Numbered from the stretch's first letter, positions 7,601 to 18,118 are shown. The stretch is 64,000 nucleotides of DNA from Leptotrichia sp. oral taxon 223 (GCF_013394795.1 NZ_JABXYU010000001.1:1178001-1242000), one strand, 5' to 3'. Notes: generated by a model from the letters alone, not told the origin. Translations and numbers: made by a program.

Positions 7601-10600
7601 TTATTCGTAATCTCCATCTATCCTAACTTTTCGCAAAATCATTCCTTCCTTGGCTTTCAAGCTCAGCTTGATTTTTCCAGTTGAACTTGTTCTGAATGTT
7701 CTGCCTTCCGTTACCAGGTCGATAAATCTCTCATCTTGATAATTTGTTTCAAATTCCACGTTTTCCCAGCTGTTAAATGAATTATTTATTATAACAATAA
7801 TTGTATGATCTTCAATTACTCTTTCGTATACAATTATTTCCCTGTCATTATCAGCGAATATTTCCCTGAATTTACCATAAACAAGAGTTTTATTTTCCAG
7901 TCTTATTCTTATTAACTTTTTGTACCATTCAAATAAATCGCTGTCAACTTTTTGCTGGTAAACTTCATTCTGGTTAATGTGTGACGGATTTTTCTCATCA
8001 TCGTACATAAATTCCTTCCATAACATCGGTTTTCGGCAATATGGATCTGTTGCTCCCCACATTCCTACTTCATCACCGTAAAACAGCATTGGTGCTCCAA
8101 TATATGTCATTTGGAATACTGAGATTAATTTTAATATATCTTTTGGCTTAATTGGGCTGTTTCGCCAGTCTATTGTTGTGTTTGGATGATAGTTTGAAGC
8201 CAAGTCTGGACGAATTCCGTTATAGCCTTTTTCCAGCTGTTTTCCTTCCTCCAGATTTCTTCCAATCACATCATTTACAATTCTTGAATAAAGTCTGTCG
8301 GTATCATGTGAACCGTTTAAGTTCTGGCTCGCCTGCAATGCCTGATACGGATACCAAGTTCGTTTTTCTCGAAGCTCGTTGAAAAAGTCCTGTGCCTTCA
8401 ATTTATATCTTACGCCACCTTCACGGCTTTGGTTAATGAAAAATCCAATAACTGTTTTTAACCATTCATAATTCATTACAGTGTCAAATTTATTTCCCCC
8501 GTTAATATCGCCTGCGGCATTTCCCCAAAGTTCGGCAGTTATATAGGAATCTGTCTTGCTGCCTTTTACAACTTCACGCCATTCATTCCAGAAGTTCTGA
8601 TTTTCAAGGCAATTTGGCACATCAAGACGCCATCCGTCTATCCCGTCATCTTCCATCCAGTTTTCACTTTCTTTTCCGTCAGGCCCATACATCCATTTTC
8701 TCGTAATATTAAAAATATATTCTTTATATTCCTGATTAAACGAGTTAAATTCAGGCAACGAGTCAAATCCTCCCCAAGCGTTGTAAATAGTCCTCTTTCT
8801 ATTTGCAATAAGAGTTTCGTATGCCTGCTCCTTGCTCATTTCATCAGTTATTGGCACATGCTGGCCAAAATCCGTAAATTTATACCAGTCCTTATATTTA
8901 GAATTTTCCCCATCAGCAAGCACCATATTAAATGTCCAATGTTCACTGCTGCTATGATTGAAAACCCCGTCAAATATTACACGGATACCATTTTTATGAA
9001 ATTCCTTTATCAAATCCACCATTATCAAGTCTGACTCCGTCCACACCCAAGTTGATGGATCTTCTGTTTCCCCATAGCCATTTTTTCCACGATTTTCACC
9101 ATTCAGGTTTACTTCCAGAAGTTTTAGCTCGCTACTTGTCGAAGCCTTGTTTCCCAGTACATCCACATACGATTTATTCCCGTATTTATTATTTTTATTA
9201 ATTTCCACATCATGAGTTTTTCCACTTGTCTTTATCGTCCCGAAGTCTGGTGAAATATGCCTAAAGTCATTTGCCCCGTATTTATGGTTCTGATATGAGA
9301 AAAACACTGGATTTAGCCATACGGCATTAATTCCGAGTTCCTTCATGTATGGTATTTTTTCTTTTATTCCCTGCAAATCTCCACCATACATTCTGGCATA
9401 TTTCAAGCTGTAGTCAATTTCACGCTCTCCCAGCTTTTCCCAGACTACCTGCTCCCTAAAATCGGCAGTCCATCGGTTTCTGTCAAACTGGCTGATTACA
9501 TTGTTGCTTTTTTCCCATTTGTAGTCCTCTATGAAGTTCTGTTCGTGAAGCCTGTTCGGCTTAAATGCTTCCGGCCCAAATTCATTGAAAATTGGATCAT
9601 TGTAATGATTTCCATTGTAAAATCTGTCTGGGAAAATATTGTACCAAATTGCCTCTTTTGCCCAGTTTGGTACATCAAATAGCTGTATATCCTTAGAAGT
9701 TGTATTTACAATTAATCTTTTTGGCTTGCTGTAACTCAATGTTTTTCCGTTAAAATACGCTCTTGAGCCGTTATCTTCAAGAATAAAATAATACAAAAGT
9801 TTTTTTGCCTCTTTACCAAAATTTATTATTCTTTCAAAATAATCAAATCCGTTTGTCTTATCCTGATACCTTTCCAGCTCATAAATCATCTCATAATTAT
9901 CTTCTTCATGTAAAACAACACTAATATAAGCTCGTTCCACATCATTCATCTGAGTTCTTATTTTAAACTCATATTCATTATCTGAAAGCTTGTTAAAATA
10001 TTGCAAGCTATCATAATTATGCACGATAGCCTTCAAATTCGTATTTTTATCAATTGCTTCATATACAAATTTTCCAGTTCCCAAATCCCCTTGCGGAAAC
10101 AACGCCCCATTCTCTCCAATTATCAATTTTTTATTTTCATTTTCAGGATACCATTTCCCGTCAATCAGATATTTGTATTCATAAACGCCTTCAGGTGAAG
10201 CCAGTATTACTTCATAATTTGTCCCCTCAAAATGATGAATCGGCTCAGTATCAGGCTTCCAGTTATTAAAATTTCCGGCAATTTCAACTTTATCCGCTTT
10301 TTCTAGTCCAAAATCAGCAATATTCAAGTTCATTCTGTAAAATTTCATTTTTGTCAATGAAATCGTCCTTTTCGACGGGCAATACTCCACGTAAATATCT
10401 ATTCCCTTTTGAAATCCAGTTATTGATTTCGGCGGCAAGTTTTCATCCACTACAGCTTCAAACCTTTTTGCAAATGGAGCAGTATGGCTATAAGTTACAC
10501 CGCTTATAACGTCTGTCTCCTCATTTTTTATTTCAAAAAAATAGCTTCCTGATTCAACATTTCCCCATTTGTATATAAAATTTTCCCAATTCTGTTTTAA

Positions 10601-10654
10601 GTTCTCTTCCTTATAAAATTTGTTGTCCTTATAAATTACAATTTTATAGCCCAT
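7601..10654 (-). CDS. GH13 alpha-glucan hydrolase (neopullulanase / amylopullulanase type)
   Basis: A 1017-residue protein without a signal peptide, so probably cytoplasmic. A glycogen-binding CBM48-like domain is seen around residues 120-200 (VEIAGNFNNWKPD ... YEYKYLIDGKWYPE). The catalytic TIM barrel carries GH13 region I DGVFNH (about 560), region II DGWRLD with the nucleophile Asp (about 675), region III AELWG with the acid Glu (about 707), and region IV GSHDTDRL (about 783). It should hydrolyse alpha-1,4 and perhaps alpha-1,6 bonds of glycogen, pullulan or maltodextrins and feed pgi and glycolysis. Its length is above typical neopullulanases because of extra N-terminal beta domains. Confidence 0.9.
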   Translation of the reverse strand: MGYKIVIYKDNKFYKEENLKQNWENFIYKWGNVESGSYFFEIKNEETDVISGVTYSHTAPFAKRFEAVVDENLPPKSITGFQKGIDIYVEYCPSKRTISLTKMKFYRMNLNIADFGLEKADKVEIAGNFNNWKPDTEPIHHFEGTNYEVILASPEGVYEYKYLIDGKWYPENENKKLIIGENGALFPQGDLGTGKFVYEAIDKNTNLKAIVHNYDSLQYFNKLSDNEYEFKIRTQMNDVERAYISVVLHEEDNYEMIYELERYQDKTNGFDYFERIINFGKEAKKLLYYFILEDNGSRAYFNGKTLSYSKPKRLIVNTTSKDIQLFDVPNWAKEAIWYNIFPDRFYNGNHYNDPIFNEFGPEAFKPNRLHEQNFIEDYKWEKSNNVISQFDRNRWTADFREQVVWEKLGEREIDYSLKYARMYGGDLQGIKEKIPYMKELGINAVWLNPVFFSYQNHKYGANDFRHISPDFGTIKTSGKTHDVEINKNNKYGNKSYVDVLGNKASTSSELKLLEVNLNGENRGKNGYGETEDPSTWVWTESDLIMVDLIKEFHKNGIRVIFDGVFNHSSSEHWTFNMVLADGENSKYKDWYKFTDFGQHVPITDEMSKEQAYETLIANRKRTIYNAWGGFDSLPEFNSFNQEYKEYIFNITRKWMYGPDGKESENWMEDDGIDGWRLDVPNCLENQNFWNEWREVVKGSKTDSYITAELWGNAAGDINGGNKFDTVMNYEWLKTVIGFFINQSREGGVRYKLKAQDFFNELREKRTWYPYQALQASQNLNGSHDTDRLYSRIVNDVIGRNLEEGKQLEKGYNGIRPDLASNYHPNTTIDWRNSPIKPKDILKLISVFQMTYIGAPMLFYGDEVGMWGATDPYCRKPMLWKEFMYDDEKNPSHINQNEVYQQKVDSDLFEWYKKLIRIRLENKTLVYGKFREIFADNDREIIVYERVIEDHTIIVIINNSFNSWENVEFETNYQDERFIDLVTEGRTFRTSSTGKIKLSLKAKEGMILRKVRIDGDYE

Positions 10655-10682
10655 TTTTTTCTCCTAATTATCTACTCATTCT

Positions 10683-12056
10683 TTAATCTAACTCAAAAAA
10701 TACTTTGTAAGCCCTATATGTTTCATACAAGTCAGCTTTTGATGAAATTTCAAACAAGGAATGCATTGATATAAGTGCAGGCCCTGCGTCTATCGTTCTG
10801 ATTCCATAGTAAGCCAAGAACTTAGCAACTGTTCCTCCCCCGCCTTCGTCTACCTTTCCAAATCCTCCAGATTGGTACTTAATATCATTTTTGTCAAATA
10901 TTTGTCTTATTTCCTGAATAATTTCCGCATCAGCATCATTTGCCATGACTTTTCCACGGCTTCCCGTATATTTTGCAAATGCCAACCCATAAGATAGCCG
11001 TGCCACATTTTCCATATCGTGAACCGACTTAAATACAGGATTTAATGCAGCCGTAACGTCTGATGACAATGCCTTGGAATTCCACAAGGTTTCCCTCAAT
11101 ATCTGGTCATTGTAATTCTTTTCCGTAAGCAGGAGCATTTTCCCAACAATATATTCAGGCAATGTTGACTTCAAGCTCGTAGAACCTTCACTTCCGATTT
11201 CTTCCTTGTCTGTCAAATAAATCATAACAGTTTTTTCAGTTTCCTTCACATCAAACAAGGCTCTAAGCGAAGTATATGCACAAATTCTGTCATCCTGCCC
11301 ATATCCTCCAATCATGCTTTTATCAAGCCCCACATCCCTTAATTTTCCAGCAGGTACTACTTCCAGCTCTGCGGTAAAGAAGTCATCTTCCTTTATTCCG
11401 TAATCCTTTTCCAGTTTATCAAGCACAAACTGCTTTATTTTTTTATTCACATTCTCATCATTTAAAGGCATATTTCCAAATAGCAGTTTTAATTCTTCGC
11501 CTTTAATAACTTCCCTTGCTTTTCTGTCATCCTGAACATTATACGCCAGATGCGGCAATATATCAGGCACACTGAATACAGGTTCGTCATCTTTTTCCCC
11601 AATTGAAAGTGTAACTTTTTCTCCATTTTTCAAGAAGACAACACCATGCAACGCTAGCGGAGTTGCTGCCCATTGATATTTTTTTATTCCACCATAATAA
11701 TGCGTATTTAACAGCGCAAATTCCTCATCCTCCATTATTGGATTAGGCTTTAAGTCCAGTCTTGGGGAATCCACATGGGAAACTATCATATTAATTCCGC
11801 TTTTTATATCATTTCCAACAATTACTGCAATGATATTTTTATTTCTGTTATTAAAATAAATCTTATCCCCTTTTTTCAATTCACTTTTTTCATTAATACT
11901 GACAAAGCCATTTTTTTTCAGCTCTTTTTCTGTTATATCTACAAATTCCCGCTCTGTTTTTGCAGAATCCAAATATTTCTTATAGCCTTCAGCGAAATCA
12001 AAAATTATTTTCTTTTGTTCATCGTTATAATTTTTCCACAAATTTTCCTTTGTCAT
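10683..12056 (-). CDS. apeB: M18 family aspartyl/leucyl aminopeptidase
   Basis: A 457-residue metallo-aminopeptidase of the M18 family. Zinc-site and catalytic motifs: SHVDSPRLD (first His and Asp), GGYGQDDRICAYTS (bridging Asp), TDKEEIGSEGS (catalytic Glu pair), and MHSLFEI (C-terminal His). The length matches the family. It acts in the cytoplasm on peptides, releasing N-terminal residues. A GAAAGGATG ribosome site precedes the ATG. It lies 28 bases upstream of the GH13 gene on the same strand and the two may be cotranscribed. The gene symbol is the common bacterial one for M18 and is used by homology only. Confidence 0.9.
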   Translation of the reverse strand: MTKENLWKNYNDEQKKIIFDFAEGYKKYLDSAKTEREFVDITEKELKKNGFVSINEKSELKKGDKIYFNNRNKNIIAVIVGNDIKSGINMIVSHVDSPRLDLKPNPIMEDEEFALLNTHYYGGIKKYQWAATPLALHGVVFLKNGEKVTLSIGEKDDEPVFSVPDILPHLAYNVQDDRKAREVIKGEELKLLFGNMPLNDENVNKKIKQFVLDKLEKDYGIKEDDFFTAELEVVPAGKLRDVGLDKSMIGGYGQDDRICAYTSLRALFDVKETEKTVMIYLTDKEEIGSEGSTSLKSTLPEYIVGKMLLLTEKNYNDQILRETLWNSKALSSDVTAALNPVFKSVHDMENVARLSYGLAFAKYTGSRGKVMANDADAEIIQEIRQIFDKNDIKYQSGGFGKVDEGGGGTVAKFLAYYGIRTIDAGPALISMHSLFEISSKADLYETYRAYKVFFELD

Positions 12057-12095
12057 TCTCTACATCCTTTCCAAAGTTCACAAAATAAACAATAA

Positions 12096-12136
12096 AAGAT
12101 GGCGACTTGAAAAAATATCCCAAATCAGCCACCTTC
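12096..12136 (-). terminator. Probable terminator after pgi
   Basis: Minus strand AAGGTGGC-GA pairs with TC-GCCATCTT (G-T pairs tolerated) around a loop of about 18 bases, followed by TTATTGTTT. Weak T-run. Confidence 0.45.
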
Positions 12137-12258
12137 TTTCTCAACTAAATTAATTTTTCAATTTATCTATTTTTATTAAAATCTTTTCAAACTTATGTAA
12201 AATCAAGCCAAAATAAAATCACAAGACAAGGCATTCCAAAAATACCCCCCTGCTACAA

Positions 12259-13617
12259 TTATTTTACTTCATTTAATTTTTTTTCCAATTCTTTTCCAGC
12301 TTCTTCATATCCTGGTTTTCCTAATAACGCAAACATATTTTTCTTATATGCTTCCACTCCAGGCTGATCAAACGGATTTACACCTAAAAGGTATCCGCTT
12401 ACTCCGCACGCTTTTTCAAAGAAGTAGAATGTGTATCCCAAATGGTAAGGAGTTACTTCAGGAATGTTTACTCCCAAATTAGGTACATTTCCGTCAACGT
12501 GTGCCAGTATTACTCCATCAGTAGCTTTTTTGTTTACGTAATCCAATGTTTTTCCAGCGATAAAGTTTAGTCCGTCAAGATTATCCTTGTCACTCTCAAT
12601 GACAAATTCCACTTCAGGTTTTCCGATAGAAACTACTGTTTCAAAGAATAATCTTTGCCCTTGCTGAATATATTGCCCCAATGAATGCAAGTCTGCCGAA
12701 AAATCTGCCGAAGCTGGATACAATCCTTTCCCGTCTTTTCCTTCAGATTCTCCAAACAGCTGTTTCCACCATTCTGCCAAATAATGAACTCTTGGCTCAT
12801 AATTTACCATTAGTTCCAAGTGCTTACCTTTTCTGTGTAAAATATTTCTAACAGCCGCATACTGTAAAGCCTGATTTTCATCCATATTTTTGTTTGCAAA
12901 GTCATTCATTGCATCTTTTGCCCCGGCCATCAAGTCATCAATGTTAATTCCAGCCGCAGCGATTGGTAAAAGTCCCACTGCAGTCAATACAGAGAATCTT
13001 CCTCCAACATTGTCAGGTACAACAAAAGTTTCGTATCCTTCAGCTATAGCAAGCGTTTTTAATGCTCCACGCTTTTTGTCTGTTGTAGCATAAATTCTTT
13101 TTGCAGCTTCCTCTTTTCCATATTTTTCTTCCAGCATTTTTTTGAACACTCTGAATGCAATCGCAGGTTCAGTCGTAGTTCCTGATTTTGAAATTACGTT
13201 TACTGAAAAATCCCTGTCTCCAACAACTTCGATTAAGTGCTGCAAATAAACACCGCTCATATTTGTCCCTGCAAAGTAAATTTCAGGAGTCTTTCTTTTA
13301 TCTTTTGGCAAGTTGTTGTAAAAGCTGTGCGATAAAAACTCGATTGCAGCCTTTGCCCCTAAATACGATCCTCCAATTCCAATTACAACTAAGACATCTG
13401 AATCACTTTTAATTTTTTCAGCTGCCTTTTTTATTCTGGCAAATTCATCCTTGTCATAATTTTCAGGCAAGTCAACCCATCCTAAAAAATCATTTCCTGC
13501 TCCTGTCTTTGAAGTCAGCACCTCATTTGCCAGCTCTACATACGGTTTAATCTGTTTTAATTCGTTTTCGTTAAAAAAATTTTTTGCAAATTGATAATTA
13601 AAATTCAATTTTCCCAT
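12259..13617 (-). CDS. pgi: Glucose-6-phosphate isomerase
   Basis: A 452-residue phosphoglucose isomerase that converts glucose-6-phosphate and fructose-6-phosphate in glycolysis. The phosphosugar (SIS) signature [19 protein letters not shown] is near residues 78-97, [15 protein letters not shown] near 142-156, and the active-site stretch [14 protein letters not shown] near 288. The length is that of the short bacterial form. It has its own upstream promoter (13757-13785) and a downstream hairpin, so it is probably monocistronic. The nag genes next to it deliver fructose-6-phosphate, its product. Confidence 0.97.
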   Translation of the reverse strand: MGKLNFNYQFAKNFFNENELKQIKPYVELANEVLTSKTGAGNDFLGWVDLPENYDKDEFARIKKAAEKIKSDSDVLVVIGIGGSYLGAKAAIEFLSHSFYNNLPKDKRKTPEIYFAGTNMSGVYLQHLIEVVGDRDFSVNVISKSGTTTEPAIAFRVFKKMLEEKYGKEEAAKRIYATTDKKRGALKTLAIAEGYETFVVPDNVGGRFSVLTAVGLLPIAAAGINIDDLMAGAKDAMNDFANKNMDENQALQYAAVRNILHRKGKHLELMVNYEPRVHYLAEWWKQLFGESEGKDGKGLYPASADFSADLHSLGQYIQQGQRLFFETVVSIGKPEVEFVIESDKDNLDGLNFIAGKTLDYVNKKATDGVILAHVDGNVPNLGVNIPEVTPYHLGYTFYFFEKACGVSGYLLGVNPFDQPGVEAYKKNMFALLGKPGYEEAGKELEKKLNEVK

Positions 13618-13756
13618 TTTTTTCTCCTTAATATAAATATTTTATTTTTCAGATTTTCTTAAAATCAGAAAATCTCTGCCATTTTACACATAGTAATCCA
13701 ACTTTAAAATTGAACAAAATTATAAATTTAAAAACTTAAATCTTTTTTTCAATTAA

Positions 13757-13785
13757 AGTATAACAAAAAAAGTATTTTTTTTCAA
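13757..13785 (-). promoter_or_regulatory. Promoter of pgi
   Basis: Minus strand TTGAAA (13780-13785), 17-base spacer, TATACT (13757-13762). It leaves a leader of about 130 bases with no recognised structure. Confidence 0.65.
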
Positions 13786-14014
13786 ATTTTTCTATCATAT
13801 TTTTAGATTTTTAAAAATTTTTTCTAAAAATTTTAAATTTTATCACATACGCCCTGTATTATATTCAAAATCGGACTTGTTCCAGTTGGATAAATTCAAG
13901 ACTTTTAATCTCAGCTTTAAAATCGTTCTGCTGTGCTTGCATTTTTTATATTGAACTAATTAAGGCTAAATAAATTTAAGATTTTAATAAAATAGTCACA
14001 ACTTTAAATTTAAT
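13786..14014. other. AT-rich intergenic region, nothing recognised
   Basis: Between the pgi promoter and the nagA stop. A short minus-strand frame around 13855-13945 has no ribosome site and is not called. Confidence 0.4.
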
Positions 14015-15166
14015 TTATTCATATCTTGTTAAATTTCCCTTGCTTACAGTTCCCTTGACATTAAAATTATCATCAAAATATGTCAAATCCGCAAAATATC
14101 CTTCCTTTATAAATCCGTATTTTTCATCCACAGCCACAGCTTCAGCAGGATAGGAAGTAGCCATTCTAAGTGCTTCCTCAAGCGAAACATGCACCTTTTC
14201 CACAAGATTTTTTATCCCCTCAATCATAACAAGCGCTGAACCTCCCAAAGTACCTTCTGGCGAAACACATTTTCCATTTTTATACAAAACTCGATTCCCT
14301 TCAAACATAAATTCCGTCATATTATCAGTTCCAGCAGGACTAACCGCATCCGTCACAAGATAAAGTCTGTCCTTCAAGATTTTCTTAGCAATTTCCACAG
14401 AAGCAAAATCCATATGAAGCCCGTCAACTATTATTCCGCAGTTTGTCGTATCATTGTTAAACAAAAATCCTACTACTCCAGGCTCTCTTGACCCCAGCCC
14501 TCTCATTGCATTATACAAATGAGTTCCACAGTTATAATATTCCTTTTTTTCCATACACTCCTTATAAGTCGCATTTGTATGCCCTACAGCAATATTAATC
14601 CCTGCTTTCTTCAATTTTTCGAGATGTTCAATTTTAGCCTTTTCAGGTGCAATTGTTATTATTTTTGTAACTTCAGTTCCTGCATCCGCTATTTTTTCTA
14701 TCATTTCACCAGATAAAACTCTTATGTATTCAGGACGATGAATCCCCTTTTTTTCAACGCTTATATAAGGTCCTTCAATATGAAGTCCCAAAACTCCAAT
14801 TTCCTCCTTATCTTTCATTTCCTTCATAAGATTCAGAGCCCTTTCAATTTTCTCATCAGGCGAAGTTATAAGTGTAGGCAGAAATGAAGTGCATCCATAT
14901 CTCTTGTTAGTTTCATTCATTATCTCAAGCGTCTTTCTCGAAATATCATCATTAAACAGCACTCCTCCACATCCATTAATCTGCAAATCAATAAACCCCG
15001 GCGACAGCATCATCCCTTTGGTATCAATCACTTCCTGATTTTCTAATTCTTTTTCATCAATCAATGAAAAATCCGTTACTTTCTTTATAAATTTTCCATC
15101 CAAAACAACAGCATTTTCATCAATAAACTTTTCCCCATCAAATATCTTTGCATTTTTTATAATCAT
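14015..15166 (-). CDS. nagA: N-acetylglucosamine-6-phosphate deacetylase
   Basis: A 383-residue amidohydrolase-fold enzyme that removes acetate from N-acetylglucosamine-6-phosphate. Metal and substrate motifs: PGFIDLQINGCGG near residue 57, HIEGPYIS near 130, AVGHTNATY near 194, GTHLYNAMRG near 215, LVTDAVSPAG with the catalytic Asp near 274. The gene starts 16 bases after nagB and shares its promoter. Together they turn GlcNAc-6-P into fructose-6-phosphate for Pgi and glycolysis. Start ATG follows AAAGGAA. Confidence 0.96.
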   Translation of the reverse strand: MIIKNAKIFDGEKFIDENAVVLDGKFIKKVTDFSLIDEKELENQEVIDTKGMMLSPGFIDLQINGCGGVLFNDDISRKTLEIMNETNKRYGCTSFLPTLITSPDEKIERALNLMKEMKDKEEIGVLGLHIEGPYISVEKKGIHRPEYIRVLSGEMIEKIADAGTEVTKIITIAPEKAKIEHLEKLKKAGINIAVGHTNATYKECMEKKEYYNCGTHLYNAMRGLGSREPGVVGFLFNNDTTNCGIIVDGLHMDFASVEIAKKILKDRLYLVTDAVSPAGTDNMTEFMFEGNRVLYKNGKCVSPEGTLGGSALVMIEGIKNLVEKVHVSLEEALRMATSYPAEAVAVDEKYGFIKEGYFADLTYFDDNFNVKGTVSKGNLTRYE

Positions 15167-15181
15167 CTCAACAATTCCTTT

Positions 15182-16015
15182 CTACTTTGCTAATTCTATT
15201 AAATATTTTTTATATTTTTCCAAATCCAAGTTCTTAGCCTCAATTTCCTTAAAATACCTATACGTCTTAACCTTTATATCGGAAACTGCCATTTCATCAA
15301 TTACTAGAACAGCTCTTCTATGCAGCTGCAAAGCTGAAATTGTCCAGAGATGGTTTACTCCGCCTTCTACCCCGTGATAAACTGCACGAGCCTTTTTATA
15401 GCCATTTGCAAGAATCATAACTTCCTTTGATTCCATCAGTGTTCCTACGCCTATTGTCAAGGCCAGCTTTGGCACTTTTTCAATGTTATTGCCAAAAAAT
15501 CTGGAATTTGCCAAAATTGTGTCGTAAGTAAGATCCTTGTCACGTGTATGCGAAGAAAGCGACGAACCTGGCTCATTAAATGCTATATGCCCATCTTCTC
15601 CAACTCCACCTAAAAACAGTTGGATACCGCCAACCTTTTTTATTTTTTCCTCATAATCCTGACATTCCCTTTCCAAATCTTCGGCACATCCATCTAGAAT
15701 ATTTATATTTTCTTTTTTTATATTAATATGCTTAAAAAAGTTTTCATTCATAAAATAATGATAGCTTTGCGGATCTTCCGGCTTTAGCCCCACATATTCA
15801 TCCATATTGAAAGTTACGACATTTTCAAATGACAATATTTTTTCATTATATAAATTTATTAATTCCTTATAAGTCGCAAGCGGTGTAGAGCCAGTAGGAA
15901 GCCCCAGCACAAAAGGCTTATCCTTTGAAGGCTTAAATTTCAATATTTTCTTAGCTATTTGGTATGCACTCCACTTTGCAACTTCATCAGCATTCTTCAA
16001 AATAATTACACGCAT
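15182..16015 (-). CDS. nagB: Glucosamine-6-phosphate deaminase
   Basis: A 277-residue enzyme that converts glucosamine-6-phosphate into fructose-6-phosphate and ammonia. Motifs: [15 protein letters not shown] (phosphate loop), [10 protein letters not shown] with the catalytic Asp, and [16 protein letters not shown] with the catalytic Asp/His pair. First gene of the nagBA operon; a TTGACA-16-TATAAT promoter lies 55 bases upstream. The intergenic region is shared with the divergent rfbB promoter. No NagC- or NagR-type operator was recognised. Confidence 0.96.
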   Translation of the reverse strand: MRVIILKNADEVAKWSAYQIAKKILKFKPSKDKPFVLGLPTGSTPLATYKELINLYNEKILSFENVVTFNMDEYVGLKPEDPQSYHYFMNENFFKHINIKKENINILDGCAEDLERECQDYEEKIKKVGGIQLFLGGVGEDGHIAFNEPGSSLSSHTRDKDLTYDTILANSRFFGNNIEKVPKLALTIGVGTLMESKEVMILANGYKKARAVYHGVEGGVNHLWTISALQLHRRAVLVIDEMAVSDIKVKTYRYFKEIEAKNLDLEKYKKYLIELAK

Positions 16016-16069
16016 TTTTTCACATCCCTTAATATTTTTTAAATTTTGATTAAAACACTTATTACTATA

Positions 16070-16097
16070 ATTATATAGTCATTTTTAATTATGTCAA
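16070..16097 (-). promoter_or_regulatory. Promoter of nagBA
   Basis: Minus strand TTGACA (16092-16097), 16-base spacer, TATAAT (16070-16075). Confidence 0.75.
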
Positions 16098-16147
16098 GTC
16101 TATTTTTGCTCCAACTTTTACTTTTGATAAAATCTTAGTAATTTTTA

Positions 16148-16176
16148 TTGGAAAAAATCAAAAAAAATTGTATAAT
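16148..16176 (+). promoter_or_regulatory. Promoter of rfbBC
   Basis: TTGGAA (16148-16153), 17-base spacer, TATAAT (16171-16176), 60 bases before the rfbB start. Confidence 0.65.
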
Positions 16177-16201
16177 TTAATTGGTGATGATAAATAAAAA
16201 A

Positions 16202-16218
16202 ACTGTAAATTTTACAGT
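16202..16218. promoter_or_regulatory. Perfect palindrome in the rfbB leader
   Basis: ACTGTAAA-T-TTTACAGT, an 8+1+8 palindrome placed between the predicted start point and the ribosome site (TTAGGAGG). It could be an operator or a small leader hairpin. A very similar palindrome, ACTGTAA-AAA-TTACAGT, is at 52023-52039. Confidence 0.45.
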
Positions 16219-16237
16219 AAATTAATTAGGAGGAAAA

Positions 16238-17443
16238 ATGAAGACGTATTTAGTGACAGGTGCCGCAGGCTTTATCGGCGCCAACTATTTAAAGTACATT
16301 TTAAGAAAATACAGGAATGAAGAGATTAGGGTAATTGTTGTGGATGTGCTAACTTATGCGGGAAATTTAGGCACGATTGCCCACGAAATTAAAGATGAAA
16401 GAGTAAAATTTGAAAAAGTTGATATTCGTGACCAAAAGGAAATTGCTAGAATTTTTTCTGAAAATGAAATTGATTTTGTTGTAAACTTTGCAGCCGAATC
16501 ACACGTTGACCGTTCCATCGAAAATCCACAAATCTTTTTGGAAACAAATATTCTTGGTACACAAAATCTTTTGGAAAATGCTAAAAGAGCATGGACTGTT
16601 GCAAAAGATGAAAATGGTTATCCAATTTACAAAGATGGCGTAAAATATTTACAAGTTTCCACAGATGAAGTTTACGGAAGCTTGTCAAAAGACTATGGCA
16701 CAGCGATTGACCTGGTAATTAACGATGAAGAAGTAAAAAAAGTTGTAAAAAACAGAACAAATTTAAAGACTTATGGAAAAAATTTCTTCACAGAAAAAAC
16801 TGCACTTGATCCAAGAAGTCCATATTCAGCTTCCAAAGCGAGCGCAGATCACATCGTAATCGCCTACGGTGAAACTTACAAAATGCCAATAAACATCACA
16901 AGATGTTCAAACAACTACGGCCCTTACCACTTCCCGGAAAAATTAATCCCGCTTATGATTAAAAACGTGCTGGAAGGCAAGAAATTGCCAGTTTATGGAA
17001 AAGGGGACAATGTAAGGGACTGGCTTTATGTGGAAGATCACTGCAAAGGAATCGACTTAGTTTTAAGAAATGCTGATGTTTACGAAATTTATAATATCGG
17101 AGGCTTCAACGAGGAGCAAAATATTAACATTGTAAAACTGGTTATCGACATTTTAAAAGAAGAAATAGAAAATAACGATGAATACAAAAAAGTTTTAAAA
17201 ACTGACTTGCAAAATATAAATTATGATTTAATTACCTATGTTCAAGATAGGCTTGGACACGATATGAGATATGCCATCGACCCTTCAAAAATCGCAAGGG
17301 ATTTGGGATGGTATCCAGAAACAGACTTTGAAACAGGTATCAGAAAAACTGTAAAATGGTATTTGGAACATCAGGACTGGGTAAATGAAGTAGTTTCAGG
17401 AGATTATCAAAAATATTATGAAAAAATGTACAAAAACAAATAA
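16238..17443 (+). CDS. rfbB: dTDP-glucose 4,6-dehydratase
   Basis: A 401-residue short-chain dehydrogenase-type dehydratase, second step of dTDP-L-rhamnose synthesis. NAD site VTGAAGFIGANY (residues 5-16); catalytic STDEVYGS near 145 (Asp-Glu pair); YSASK (Tyr-x3-Lys) near 202; SNNYGPYHFPEKLIP near 228. It is about 50 residues longer than many homologues; extra residues lie between the DEVYG motif and the YxxxK motif (around 155-190) and near 300-320. Followed after 34 bases by rfbC; rfbA and rfbD are not in the window. Confidence 0.95.
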   Translation: MKTYLVTGAAGFIGANYLKYILRKYRNEEIRVIVVDVLTYAGNLGTIAHEIKDERVKFEKVDIRDQKEIARIFSENEIDFVVNFAAESHVDRSIENPQIFLETNILGTQNLLENAKRAWTVAKDENGYPIYKDGVKYLQVSTDEVYGSLSKDYGTAIDLVINDEEVKKVVKNRTNLKTYGKNFFTEKTALDPRSPYSASKASADHIVIAYGETYKMPINITRCSNNYGPYHFPEKLIPLMIKNVLEGKKLPVYGKGDNVRDWLYVEDHCKGIDLVLRNADVYEIYNIGGFNEEQNINIVKLVIDILKEEIENNDEYKKVLKTDLQNINYDLITYVQDRLGHDMRYAIDPSKIARDLGWYPETDFETGIRKTVKWYLEHQDWVNEVVSGDYQKYYEKMYKNK

Positions 17444-17477
17444 TCAAATTTATATTTTTTAAAAAAGGAGAAAATCA

Positions 17478-18050
17478 ATGAATAATTTTACAATAAAGGA
17501 AACCCCAATAAAAGGTTTAGTAATAATTGAACCAAAAGTTTTTGGTGACGAAAGAGGATTTTTTATGGAAACTTACAACCAGAAATCCTTTGAAGAATTA
17601 GGACTTACAATGAACTTTGTCCAAGACAACCACTCAAAATCCAAAAAAGGCGTTTTACGTGGACTTCATTTCCAGACAAAGCACACTCAGGGAAAATTAG
17701 TACGAGTAATAAAAGGAAGTGTCTACGATGTGGCAATTGACTTAAGAAAAGGCAGCGAAACTTTTGGAAAATGGTATGCAGTAAAACTATCTGCCGAAAA
17801 TAAATTGATGTTCTACGTTCCAGAAGGCTTTGCACACGGCTTTCTAACTCTAGAAGATGAAACAGAGTTCGTCTACAGATGTACTGACTTATATGCTCCA
17901 GAATACGACAGCGGGCTTTTATGGAGTGACAAAACTTTAAACATCGACTGGAAATTTGAAGAATTTGGAATAAATCCTGATGAACTGACAATTTCTGAAA
18001 AAGACAAAGTTCAGCAGAAATTTGATAAAAACAAAAATTATTTTGAATAA
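17478..18050 (+). CDS. rfbC: dTDP-4-dehydrorhamnose 3,5-epimerase
   Basis: A 190-residue cupin-fold epimerase acting on dTDP-4-keto-6-deoxyglucose. The catalytic His is in RGLHFQ and the Tyr in the LYAPEYDSGL region; DERGFFMETYN near residue 22 and VPEGFAHGFLTL near 115 are family motifs. Length is normal. Second gene of an rfbBC unit ending at a clear terminator. The product feeds rhamnose into cell-surface polysaccharide, which fits the glycosyltransferase gene at 19464. Confidence 0.96.
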   Translation: MNNFTIKETPIKGLVIIEPKVFGDERGFFMETYNQKSFEELGLTMNFVQDNHSKSKKGVLRGLHFQTKHTQGKLVRVIKGSVYDVAIDLRKGSETFGKWYAVKLSAENKLMFYVPEGFAHGFLTLEDETEFVYRCTDLYAPEYDSGLLWSDKTLNIDWKFEEFGINPDELTISEKDKVQQKFDKNKNYFE

Positions 18051-18080
18051 ATTTTGAATAATAAAAATAATCTAAAAATT

Positions 18081-18110
18081 AGCTATTTCTTAACTGAGAT
18101 AGCTTTTTTC
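18081..18110 (+). terminator. Terminator of rfbBC
   Basis: Stem AGCTATTTC / GAGATAGCT with a 6-base loop and six T. Confidence 0.75.
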
Positions 18111-18118
18111 TTTTACAA

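Noticed and set aside
7044-7610. 188-codon plus-strand frame
   Set aside because: It is antisense to the HAD phosphatase and runs through AT-rich intergenic DNA; hydrophobic composition is an artefact.
13855-13945. 25-codon minus-strand frame with MQAQQ start
   Set aside because: No ribosome site, no recognised family and no neighbour that would explain it.
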